From contig BGKB01000018.1 in the NCBI GenBank assembly GCA_003116975.1, forward strand, positions 744,001 through 808,000: DNA of 64,000 bases, in the 5' to 3' direction. Origin of the DNA: Aurantiochytrium sp. KH105 (Eukaryota > Sar > Bigyra > Thraustochytrida > Thraustochytriidae). Under the pieces are notes generated by a model, which saw only the letters and a list, made by a program, of their open reading frames with translations, did no database searches and was not told where the DNA came from. This document shows positions 49,060-58,900 of this stretch, one piece after another (within the stretch, counting starts at the first letter, position 1; each line of letters opens with the position of its first letter). A program made the position numbers and the translations under genes.

Positions 49060-51807
49060 ATGGCTTGGATCCAACCTGCTTTTCAGGACAACGAAGACAC
49101 CAAGACATCTCTCTCGAATCCACCTCCCTTGGCTCGCGCACACCATACATTGACCTGGCTGCCAGGCTCGCTCAATGATCTCGAGTCCAAAGATTCCCAT
49201 AGAAAGTGCGCTGTTCTTATTGGTGGTGCCAACCGAGAGACCCTCCTTGCCGACACTCATGTGCTCTTGCATCAGGATGGGCAATGGAAGTGGGAGGAGC
49301 TGCGCGTTACACCAAGCGGCTCGCGCAATGCTCTGACGCCACGAGCACGCCACTCTGCAGTGGCTATTCAGGGCAAACTTTTCGTTTTCGGAGGCATTGG
49401 TGGCGGAGAAGCCGTCTTCTCGCTCGATGTCGAAGCAAAGCGATGGCTGCGCCTGAAAACGACCGGTCGCGGCCCTTGTGCGCGCTTTGCGCACGCAGCA
49501 ACATCAGTTCAAAACATTATGTACATTATTGGAGGCCACACTGGCACGTGGTTTGTCAATGACGTTTTCTGTCTCGACACGCTCACGAGGCGCTGGTCGC
49601 AAATTCACATTCAATCATCGGTGCACCTCCCGCCATCTCTTAATTGGACAGCCTGCACTGTGATGGGCAGCAAAATTCTGGTCTTTGGGGGCGCTCTCGG
49701 CACGCCTCTCGAGGATGCCTACGTGTTGCGACAACCCGACAGAGCATCGGCCGAATCAAATAAACGCTCTTTGGAGAACATGAGCCTCTCCGGCCAATCG
49801 AGCCGATCCTCTTTTGCGCTAGCCATGGAAGCAGCATCACAGCGCAATCTTCATAGAGGTCTCAAGGATGACCGAGCATGCCGATGGGTTCGCCTCCCAC
49901 TTGCCTGCAAACAAACGGAAAGGCCTTGCATAGGATGTGATCACTCGGTTTTTAGCCGAGAAACACCCACAGGCCAGCAGATTGTCTATTTTGCAGGCAC
50001 AACGCCACGCGTTGCCCACAATGAAGCCGCCGCACCGGGAGCACGTTTGCGCGACGCCGATCATCCCGTCGAAAAGGCAATGTCAGTTATGTGGACCATT
50101 GATCTGCCAATCGATGCAAATGATGAACAGACGTTGCTTTGGGAGATGCATTACCTGGCCGGAGAACAACCACCTGCTCGCGTGGGTACCCGCTGCGTGC
50201 TCATCTCAGAACATATTTCCTCCGAGCCAGCTCTTCTCTTTTTTGGCGGTACCCGGACAAAATTGCCGTTCGATATTTCATCCAGAGTCCCGCGCTCGTC
50301 CTTGTCTTCGTCATCGCGCCAAGATCTCCTTACCAATCTCACGCACATTTGTGATCTAGCTGCTTTTGTACCATGCAAGCAGCTTCATGCTGCATCAAAG
50401 CCTCCAACCGCACGAAGCGGCCATTCGTTAACTTGGGTCGGGCCCGACCCGAACAACCCGCACTTGGAATGCGCACTTCTCCTGGGTGGGGATTCCTGCG
50501 CATCAGGGAATAATACCGTGTACTGGGACGCTCATTTGCTTGCTTTCAATCACAAGACGCAATCGTGGACCTGGCAATTTCCCCTCATTGACTTTTCACG
50601 AGGAAAAATCCCGCAAGCAAAGCACCCCACACCACGCCACACCCCGTCGCTCATCATGCAGCAGCAAGAACATATCGCATCAACGCGAGCAAGGAGCGCG
50701 AGAGACGATGAATTTGGTACATCGAGAGAGATTCCACCACCATTTACTGCGCACTCTGCGACTCTTTTTGCAACACCATTTCCAAAACTGTTTGTCTTTG
50801 GCGGTGGTGATCTTTTGACGACAAGTAGTGAACTATGGATCTTGCACATGAATGCCCAATATTGGTCATGGGAGAAGGGCACGCCGTGCCTTGAAAAGAA
50901 ACCTCGAGCATTGGACGATTCATTGGCAACCTTGGACTGGCCTGGGGCCAGGGCAGGGCATGCAGCATGCCGACATCATGGGAGCCTTTATGTGATTGGC
51001 GGCGCATGCCCCAATGCAGACAAATCGCGCTCGAACAGTGGGTTCATGGGACAAAGCGACAACCAGCTATTGCTGAATGATATTTGGACGCTCGATGTCG
51101 ATGCGCGCCTCGCAACTGCAACATCGGGCGATCGGCACCTGTTTCAGCAACTCCAATGGACGAGAATTCCTCATGCAGCAAAAGACGGTGTCTTTTTTCG
51201 GCCTCGCTTTGGCCACTCGTGTACATCTGTGCCCCTCATTGACAGCCTCGTCGTCTTTGGAGGTTGTGTCAAAGCTCATCATTCTAACTCTCCCATGTTG
51301 CTCGTTAACGACCTCGTTGCCTTTCACACCGGACAACAAAAATGGGTTCGCTTAGGTGCCAACGAGCCGGCGGGCAGGCCTCCGTCGCCGCGCTATCAGC
51401 ACTCCTGCACACTTACGTTTGACGCGAATGCGGCCAGTGCCTCTAGAGTCCGACTCTGTATCATGGGAGGCTTTGGATACACTCCACAATCCTCTTTCGA
51501 TAACGCACCTGCAGTTGAGGAAGCCCGCATGCGTGTTCCTGGCCCACTCAAGGACGTTTTCATCTTTGACGTTCGACTGCGCACATGGAGCGAGGCCAAG
51601 ATTGCCGGTGAGGCCCTTCCGCCTCTTTGGCGTCATGCTGTCTTTTCACGTGCGTCGCAGCCCAGCGAACTGATTATCTTTGGTGGTACTCGACGCAAGA
51701 GGGATCATAATGAGAATGAGTTTCCACCGACATTTGAGGACTGCAACGAGATTTGGCGCCTCGACTCCACCTGGGAGTCTCCAACTCAAGCGTTGCTTTC
51801 GATGTGA
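49060..51807 (+). CDS. Kelch-repeat protein, 5' end uncertain
   Basis: From the first ATG the protein has 915 residues. At least ten kelch-type strands with a Gly-Gly pair after hydrophobic residues are spread along it: LFVFGGIGG, MYIIGGHTG, ILVFGGALG, LLFFGGTRT, ALLLGGDSC, LFVFGGGDL, LYVIGGACP, LVVFGGCVK, LCIMGGFGY and LIIFGGTRR. This suggests two beta-propellers; RW/WxxL pairs such as KRWLRLKTTGRGPCARFAHA support the repeat. No other domain is seen. The frame is open for about 31 codons before this ATG and reads SLVFAACLLSVLCARGQAP, a good signal peptide without its own Met, so an upstream spliced exon is likely. Function unknown; possibly secretory pathway if the leader is real. Confidence 0.8.
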   Translation: MAWIQPAFQDNEDTKTSLSNPPPLARAHHTLTWLPGSLNDLESKDSHRKCAVLIGGANRETLLADTHVLLHQDGQWKWEELRVTPSGSRNALTPRARHSAVAIQGKLFVFGGIGGGEAVFSLDVEAKRWLRLKTTGRGPCARFAHAATSVQNIMYIIGGHTGTWFVNDVFCLDTLTRRWSQIHIQSSVHLPPSLNWTACTVMGSKILVFGGALGTPLEDAYVLRQPDRASAESNKRSLENMSLSGQSSRSSFALAMEAASQRNLHRGLKDDRACRWVRLPLACKQTERPCIGCDHSVFSRETPTGQQIVYFAGTTPRVAHNEAAAPGARLRDADHPVEKAMSVMWTIDLPIDANDEQTLLWEMHYLAGEQPPARVGTRCVLISEHISSEPALLFFGGTRTKLPFDISSRVPRSSLSSSSRQDLLTNLTHICDLAAFVPCKQLHAASKPPTARSGHSLTWVGPDPNNPHLECALLLGGDSCASGNNTVYWDAHLLAFNHKTQSWTWQFPLIDFSRGKIPQAKHPTPRHTPSLIMQQQEHIASTRARSARDDEFGTSREIPPPFTAHSATLFATPFPKLFVFGGGDLLTTSSELWILHMNAQYWSWEKGTPCLEKKPRALDDSLATLDWPGARAGHAACRHHGSLYVIGGACPNADKSRSNSGFMGQSDNQLLLNDIWTLDVDARLATATSGDRHLFQQLQWTRIPHAAKDGVFFRPRFGHSCTSVPLIDSLVVFGGCVKAHHSNSPMLLVNDLVAFHTGQQKWVRLGANEPAGRPPSPRYQHSCTLTFDANAASASRVRLCIMGGFGYTPQSSFDNAPAVEEARMRVPGPLKDVFIFDVRLRTWSEAKIAGEALPPLWRHAVFSRASQPSELIIFGGTRRKRDHNENEFPPTFEDCNEIWRLDSTWESPTQALLSM

Positions 51808-52477
51808 AATCTTCACAATAACAAAGCTGTAACTGGGACGGAGACATGGTCCCCATGTCTCTCTTTTCGAACTCTGGCTCCTTGGGTTCCAGGCCCATTC
51901 CATTCCATTCAAATTCCAAGTTTTCCAGGTTCTACTGGCTTGCCTTGCTCGGCAAGAAGTACACACTTTTTTTCTTTTCCCTTTTTTGGCCAGTGGCCGT
52001 GGCTCTCTCCTCTTATCTCCTTAAATGAAATTGCGTTGCGCAAGTGTACCCACAGTGAGCGAGTGCGGCTTGCGGGTCCGCGCCGCAGGTCCGCGCCGGA
52101 CCCCGCGCCGAGAGCGCCGGGAGCGCCGGCCGCGCACGGAGGGATGTGGCGGTGATGCGTTTTCGCGCGAGACGGGAACGTCGCAACGGCGGCAGGCCGA
52201 GAATCTCAAAGATCGATCGAGGGCGAGCATGAGAGCAGCATAATCGTGATTGATTGATTGCTTGCAGTTAATTGGGCAGAGGACATCAAATTCGCGCGCG
52301 CGTGCGCGAACCGGGCTCGATCTTGCTTGTCGTCGTTGTGGCGTCCTGGCGCGAGCACCAGCAAGGCAATACGCGGTGTCAGTATCGAGCTAAATTCGCT
52401 CGCTCGCTTGCTCGCTCGCTCGCCCGCGCGACCGGCCGCCCGACCGACCGATCAACTAACCGAGCGGCTGGCTGACC
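51808..52477. promoter_or_regulatory. Kelch 3' flank and ODAD3-like 5' flank
   Basis: The kelch stem-loop and a CCATTCCATTC segment (51895-51908) lie on the left. CTCG/CTTG repeats (about 52396-52427) and GACCGACC-type units lie within 80 bp of the next start codon. Confidence 0.45.
51841..51861 (+). other. Stem-loop after the kelch gene stop
   Basis: GAGACATGG and CCATGTCTC pair over 9 bp around TCC, 33 nt past the stop, followed by CTCTTTTC. Confidence 0.65.
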
Positions 52478-54376
52478 ATGTCGAGGCTCATGGGCCCTAC
52501 ATGCAATGACAGTGTAACGGAGGCGGAGCTCTGCGAGCTCCGCGACAAGTTCGCTGCCATGGAGGCTGATCGAAGAGTGTACTACGAAAACTCCATGAAG
52601 ACGATGAAGGAGAACAAGCGAATCATTGCAAGCCTCCGCGAGGCAAACAAACAACGACGCTGCGATTTGAAGGAAATGCGAAAGATTGGCGCACAGACGA
52701 AGCGCGCTCGGGAGATCCCTCACGCCGAGGAGCATGCCGATCGGCTCGAACAACACGTGACGACGATTCGAAAGAACCTTGATTCCATCACGGCCAATGT
52801 AGAGGCGCGTCGTGCGGAGTTGAAAACGCTGCGCGACGAGGCAGCCGAAATCGAAGCCAACACGACAGCACCCTGCGCGTCGGCGGCGACGCCCGAGCAG
52901 GCAAAACACATTCGATCACTCGAGAATCGTCTGGATAGATCGATTATCAAGTTCAATGAAGCAAATAGTATTCGCACCACGTACGAGCAAATTGTGGCTC
53001 GTTTGAAGGAGGAGCGCGACAACTTTGATGCTCATTTTGCAGCCATGGAAAAAACCATCAAGGTCAAAGAGAAGGATCTTGTCGACCTCGAGACGCTCGG
53101 CGGTGATGCGCAGCAAGCGCGCGAGGTGGCCGAGCGCGAATTGAAGCGCGCAAGCGAACGCCTTGACACGGACCGCAAGCAGCGCGAACGCGAGCTCCGC
53201 ATCAAGAGACAAACAGCAGAAGCCGCGGCTGACATGGTCGCAGGTGTGCTGCCGGGCCGACACAGCGTTTTGCAGCAGCGCGAAGGAAATGTTGATCGCA
53301 GCGAGAGCGCTGGAGTCGAGACTCGCATGCTTCAGGCCAATGTCATTGCCTCCATGCAATCGCGATCGGCATCGACTCAGCGAGAGCGTGCCTCCGAGGC
53401 TCTCGAGCATCACGAGGAAGCCATTTTTCGTATCATGAAAATCACTGGCGTCAGCGATGTAAATGAAATTGTATCCAAGATTGTGAACCAAGACCAAGCG
53501 CGCGCAAACCTTGAGGCGTTGCGGATGGACAATGCAGACAAGATCGAGGAACACCAAGCGACGTTGCAAGCAATGCAAGGCGAGCTTGATCGAGCCCGTT
53601 TTACGGGGACCAAGCGTGTCGTCAATGCGTCGCGCAAACGTCTCGACGTGCTCGAGGACCAGCTCGAGGAGGCGAGAACGCAAATGGATTCGTGGCGAGA
53701 AAAAATGCAAGCAGGAGCTACAGTCCTTGCGGATGTTCAAGCGGGTATTGGCCACTTGCTCAATAAGATCGCGCCAATGCAAACGACGGAACGCTTCACA
53801 TTCACTTTGAACGAGGGCACCGTGATGCTTGCTGTCGAGCACTGCGACCGCGTTCTCACTACGGTGCTCTCCCAGCTCGCGGCAGACAGTAATACGAGTG
53901 ACGCGCTTTCTCTGCAGCGCTCGAACTCCGAGTCGCTCGTTGCCATGGACTCTATGCATGCTGCGCGTCCATATAACCAGCGCGTTCGCGTTGACGAGAG
54001 CCGTGGAGGCCCTCTCGCCTGGCAAAAGTCGCTCTCTTCATTGTGCCTCACCACCTCGCGCAAGAGCGAGGGTGGATCCGACGCGGAGAGTGGAAGCGAA
54101 TCCGACGGCGATGGCGGTGAAGATGACGTCAACAAGGTCGGCGCCAGGGTTTCTCGGCGGCGCAATCAAGGCGCGAAGACGAAGCAAGCGTCGAAAACGT
54201 CCAAGAGCTCAAAGAGCGTCAAGCGCGGGACACTTCCCGAGGAGGCAGGGGATCCGCTCTCGCGCTCGCACATCAAGCAGGCTTCGCGCATCATCGTCCG
54301 GCAAAAGTCCTCTCCGGCCCGGGCCTCGCAGCCCCGCAAGGCGGCCACATCGTCGTCGCGCCTTCCTGCACGGTAG
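52478..54376 (+). CDS. Outer dynein arm docking complex protein, ODAD3/CCDC151-like
   Basis: Predicted 632 residues, mostly coiled coil from about 15 to 440. Blocks resembling ODAD3/CCDC151 are visible: LRDKFAAMEADRRVYYENSM (about 22-41) with KENKRIIASLREANK, and SLENRLDRSIIKFNEANSIR (about 148-167). These correspond to the start and middle of the human protein (595 residues). ODAD3 anchors outer dynein arms to axonemal doublets and is found in motile flagella. The C-terminal 130 residues are Ser/Lys-rich and unrelated. It could also be a neighbouring paralogue of the same docking family (ODAD1/CCDC63-type), since assignment rests on weak coiled-coil similarity. The start MSRLMGPT follows a CTCG-repeat leader. 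Confidence 0.68.
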   Translation: MSRLMGPTCNDSVTEAELCELRDKFAAMEADRRVYYENSMKTMKENKRIIASLREANKQRRCDLKEMRKIGAQTKRAREIPHAEEHADRLEQHVTTIRKNLDSITANVEARRAELKTLRDEAAEIEANTTAPCASAATPEQAKHIRSLENRLDRSIIKFNEANSIRTTYEQIVARLKEERDNFDAHFAAMEKTIKVKEKDLVDLETLGGDAQQAREVAERELKRASERLDTDRKQRERELRIKRQTAEAAADMVAGVLPGRHSVLQQREGNVDRSESAGVETRMLQANVIASMQSRSASTQRERASEALEHHEEAIFRIMKITGVSDVNEIVSKIVNQDQARANLEALRMDNADKIEEHQATLQAMQGELDRARFTGTKRVVNASRKRLDVLEDQLEEARTQMDSWREKMQAGATVLADVQAGIGHLLNKIAPMQTTERFTFTLNEGTVMLAVEHCDRVLTTVLSQLAADSNTSDALSLQRSNSESLVAMDSMHAARPYNQRVRVDESRGGPLAWQKSLSSLCLTTSRKSEGGSDAESGSESDGDGGEDDVNKVGARVSRRRNQGAKTKQASKTSKSSKSVKRGTLPEEAGDPLSRSHIKQASRIIVRQKSSPARASQPRKAATSSSRLPAR

Positions 54377-54383
54377 GCCTGAC

Positions 54384-54409
54384 GCGCTTGCTCCAAGGAT
54401 CGAAAGCGC
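54384..54409 (+). other. Stem-loop after the ODAD3-like stop
   Basis: GCGCTT pairs with AAGCGC across 14 nt, starting 7 nt after the stop; weaker than the other examples. Confidence 0.35.
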
Positions 54410-54624
54410 CACGTAAATTAGAGTTTTCCAGCGCGAGCTTTCCGTGGCCCCCGCGACCTCCAGGCCTGCGAGGAGCGCGTGCGTCTGGCCGCGAGTCTTG
54501 CACGACGGACGGCCTTCTCCTCCGCTACGTGTGGGAGGCCGTCGCCGTGCACACCCTTTCGGCCTACCTTTTATCCTAGGCAGTACGTAGGCGGCACGGC
54601 AGCGGCGGCGGCCCAGGCTGGCCC

Positions 54625-54648
54625 CATCCATCCATCCATCCATCCATA
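54625..54648. repeat. (CATC)n repeat
   Basis: About six units. Confidence 0.95.
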
Positions 54649-55794
54649 CATACCATACATGCCTAATACTATACACCGACGCTCGCTGCCTCCGTGATCG
54701 TATAACCTTATCTTTTGTGTTGTGTGCGAATAGAACAGCCAGGTCTTGCGCAGCCAGTGTGAAGCATGGTCCTTGGTTGGTGGTTTCTTGTCTTTTTCAA
54801 TCCGGCTGGGCTTGTGCTTTCGCGCGCTTGCTCCCACGCTTGCTCCTGATAATAAATGAAAAAGCTCATCGACGAGCAAAAGGTGTGTGCCCATTCACTC
54901 GCTCGCTCGCCCCCGAGATACTACTCGCGCACTCGCTCGCGCACGCGCTCGCTCGAAAGCTCGCTCGCACGCTGGGTGGCTCGAAAGCTCCCTGGCGCGG
55001 CGCGGCGCGGCGACCCTCTTGGTTGCTGTCGCCAGGCGCGGCTGGCCCCGAGCTCGAGCGCCCCTCGCGTCGCAGCGCGCGTCGGCCGAGCTCTTCAGCG
55101 GCAGCCAAAATGGAGCGAGCGAGCAAAAAGCACGAGCTTCTCAGAAAAGCTCGAGTCCATTGCCCTGCGCGGGACACACCGAGGCTCCGCCAGGCCGGGC
55201 CAGGCCAGGCCAGGCCGGCCTGCGCAGAGTTGCAGCTCGGCTAGCTCAGCTGTAGGCTACAGCGAGGGCTCGCCGGAGTCCGCAGAGAGAGAGAGAGCTG
55301 CGCGGCCTTTCGCGGGGCGCGCCTGCAGCGAGCGTTCTACCCCGCTTCACGCGCGCATGCGGCGCTTTTACATTCGTCCAGCCACGAGTGAGTGCGCGCG
55401 TGCACAACTTGAGCCACGCACCCGAGACGACCACGAGCCGAGACGAACAGCCAGCCGGCCGGCCGGCCAGCCAGCAAGCAAGCAAGCAAGCAAACGCACG
55501 TGCCAGGCCTCGCGTCGCGCCTCCCACCTGGTCGCGGCGCGCTGGCTCGCCCCGCGCGGGCAGAGGTCGCTCGGAGGGCCGCGGCGTCGGCACGGAGCGC
55601 GCACGTGCCGCACGCGCGGCGCTGTCAGGCAGGCACAGTCAGTACCTTATCGCCGCACGCACAGCATCGGTCGGCGCAGGCTGCGCGTCTAGGGCGCGCG
55701 CACGCTCGCTCGCGGGCACGCGCAGACGCGCAGACGCGCGGCGAGGGCGAGCGCGGCGAGGGGCGGAGCGCGAGGCCGGCCGGCCGGCGCGGAG

Positions 55795-55818
55795 CTGATC
55801 TGATCTGATCTGATCTGA
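55795..55818. repeat. (TGATC)n pentanucleotide repeat
   Basis: About four to five units in the myosin leader, passing into CTCTG/GGTGCTCT units. Confidence 0.9.
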
Positions 55819-55920
55819 ACTGCTCTGCTCCGCTCTGGGTGCTCTGGGTTGACCACTTCGTGCCTGGGGCGGCCGGGAAGCAGGAGCGCGCGCTCGCAGG
55901 CAGACAGGCGGAGAGGCGCG

Positions 55921-58900
55921 ATGGACACGCTGCGGAGAGGCACGCTGCTGTGGCTGCCGGGCAAGCAGGGGAGCTATGAGCTGGGTGAAGTCTCGCAGCG
56001 CGAGGGGTCCATGCTGGGCGTCGACGTCCTCTCGACGCAGCAGAGCTTTACCCTCGATCTCGGGAGTCTCGATGTCAAAGTCTTCAAGGCCAACAAAGAT
56101 GTGGTCGAGGACATGACGGCGCTCCGAAACCTGCACCTTCCGGGCATCCTTTACAATATTCGCGAGAGAGCCCTCGCGGACGAGCCGTACACCTTCATGG
56201 GCAATACCGTCCTGGTGGCCGTCAACCCGCTCAAACACATCGAGGCTCCAGAGGGTATCCTGGGCACTCGCAAGGCGCTCAATGCGCCCCACCCCTACGC
56301 CATCGCAGAGGTCGCCTTTCAGCAAATGAGCTTCGGCGCGGGACGAAGGCAAGACCGTAGAGACTCCCCCGTGAACCAGAGCATCCTCGTGAGCGGCGAG
56401 TCTGGCGCCGGTAAGACGGAGTCGTCCAAAATGGTGCTCGAACATCTTGTGCACCGGTGCGTCAACGACGCGGATGGCGACGCGGGCGCCATAAGCCACC
56501 TGGACCGGCGGCTGTTGGACAGCAACCCAATCCTGGAGGCCTTTGGCAACGCGTCAACAAAAAGGAACCACAACTCTTCTCGTTTTGGTAAATTTCTCAA
56601 ACTTCACTTTGAAAAAGGAGTGGGCGGACGCAGGATGGCGAACCCCCTCCAGCCGCTGCACATCTGTGGCGCCAGCATTGAAACTTATTTGCTCGAACGC
56701 TCGCGCGTCACCCTGCACGGCGAGGGTGAGCGCTCGTACCACATCTTTTACATGTTGCTTGCCGGCGCCTCGGGCGAACAGCGACTTGCCTACGATCTCG
56801 ATCACGAGTTTGTCTTGACTCGCCCTAAAAAGCGACCAGCAGACCGCCCATTGCCCCGCAAAAGCGCGCACGGAATGCGCATCAGCCTCGAGCGTCTCGA
56901 AGCGCGGGACCTCGAAGGGTTCACGGAACTTTGCGAGAGTCTCAGCACCTTTGACATCCCGCCCTCGAGCAGCGATCCAGGAGCTATTTCGCAAGAGCGC
57001 CTCTTTGGGATCGTTGCTGCCATGCTGCACCTTGGCAATGTTAGCTTCGAAAACGACGAGAACACGAGCGAAGGCTATGTAGCGCTCGTACAGGACGAGG
57101 TCCCTCTGCAGACGGCAAGCGAGCTTTTGGGAGTCGACTATGGAGACCTGCGTAACTCCATCATGGTCCGCAAGGTGAAAACCGTGCACGAGCAAATCAT
57201 TGTCAAGCGTGACGCGCGTGGCGCCAAGGATGCCGCAGACGCCATGGTCAAGTCTCTCTATGTGCAGCTCTTTGACTGGCTTGTGCGCCATATCACCAGT
57301 AGCTTTGGGAGTCCGACTGACCAGTCTGCGCAGGCGGATGCAAGCTCAAAGAAGGAGGCTCCCGAGTCATTTTTTATTGGCGTTCTCGATATTTTCGGTT
57401 TCGAAGTGTTCTCGGTCAATGACTTCGAACAGCTTCTCATCAACTTTGCCAACGAAGCACTGCAAAGCTCCTTCAAGAAGCAAGTGCTAGAAGCAGAGCT
57501 CAAGCTGTACGCGTCCGAGGGCTTGCAGGTCCCGGACACTGATTTCGATTTCACGCCGGACGACATGTCGTGCATGAACCTTTTGCGCGGTATTAACAAG
57601 CGGGATCCAGGCGTTCTCGGCACAATTGATGCAGAGGGCCGTCAGCCGCAGCCCCTCGATGAGAAAATGTGCGCTCATCTGCACCGCGCCTTCAAAGGGC
57701 ATCCCAAATTTCCCACGCCGCACCCGCGCGATCAGCGCACGACCTTTAAGATTCTGCACTTTGCTGGCGAAGTCAAGTATACCGTAGGCAGTTTCATCGA
57801 AAAGAACTCGGACAAAATGCCTGCCGAGGTGAACGATCTCTTTGAGCAAAGCGCCAACGTGCTCGTCAAGGAAATGTTCCCCCGCATCGAGGATGATCGG
57901 CGACGCAACTCCACGGACCGCGCCGCGGCGCGCGCTGGACGCGCTGTGCGCAACATTTCCACCACAATCATTTCGGGCTTTCGCGAGCAAATGGACGAGC
58001 TCCTGGACACCCTTGGCGGCACGCGGTGCTCGTACATTCGCTGCATCAAACCTAACCCGACCATGCGGCGTAGGGGAGGCGATGCATTTGAGGAGGTCCT
58101 CTTTGATCAAGAGGATGATGAGCTGGATGGCGAGGAGAATGACGACGACGACGACGACGCCAACGACGATGCATCTGCGCGAGCAGCAAAAGCCGCGCGC
58201 TGGTTTGACAATCCCTTTGTCTCCTCGCAGCTCGAAAACCTAGGCATTCCACAAACGACCAAGGTGATGCAGCTCGGATTTCCCACTCGCGTTCCCTTTG
58301 ACTTTCTCTTGAGCAGCTACAAGAGCATGCTCCCTGCCGAGGTTTTGCGCGTATGGGAGACCATTGGCGAAGGCAATGACCGCGCGTTTATCAAAGCACT
58401 GTTCTTTGCCTTTCACATTGAGCCTTCCACCTACAAGCTAGGATTGACCAAGGTTTTTTTCCGCTCGGGCATGCTCGACCAGCTCACGCAAGTGCTCGAT
58501 GCAGCAACGTCAAAATCGCTCGACGAAGAGGTCGTCCAGCGATTTCGAGGATCATTTGCGCGCCAGCTGTGGCGCAGAACTCTGGCCAAGGTTCGGGCCG
58601 TCAAGGAGTTCGAAGACCTCCTCGCGTTTTGCCGCAAGCGCAACAGCGCCTCCACCATCATCCAGCGTCTTGCCCGACGCAAAGTGGCCGAGATGGAGGC
58701 CAAGGCCGAACTTGCGCGCCAACGCGAACTCAAGCAAAAGCGCGAGCAGGAAGAGAAAAAGGAACAAGCTCGTCTCGCGGCGAAGCGCGAGGCCGCTGCG
58801 CAAAAGGCCGCGGCAGAAGCCGAGCAGCAAAGACTCCGTGAAGCCGCGGATCTCAAGGCTCGCGCCGAGCTCGAGTCGGAAATGAGACGCGCAGCCGAGG

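Larger units (their letters stand above)
54377..55920. other. Spacer and 5' flank of the myosin gene; no supported gene
   Basis: Contains CATC, CTCG (about 54895-54965), GGCC/CAGC (55452-55495) and TGATC repeats. Frames of 100-280 codons are Arg/Ala-rich without domains. The TGATC run lies about 100 bp before the myosin start. Confidence 0.5.

Noticed and set aside
54856-55808. 278-codon frame and others before the myosin gene
   Set aside because: Arg/Ala/Ser-rich leader-like text over CTCG and CAGC repeats; no domain.
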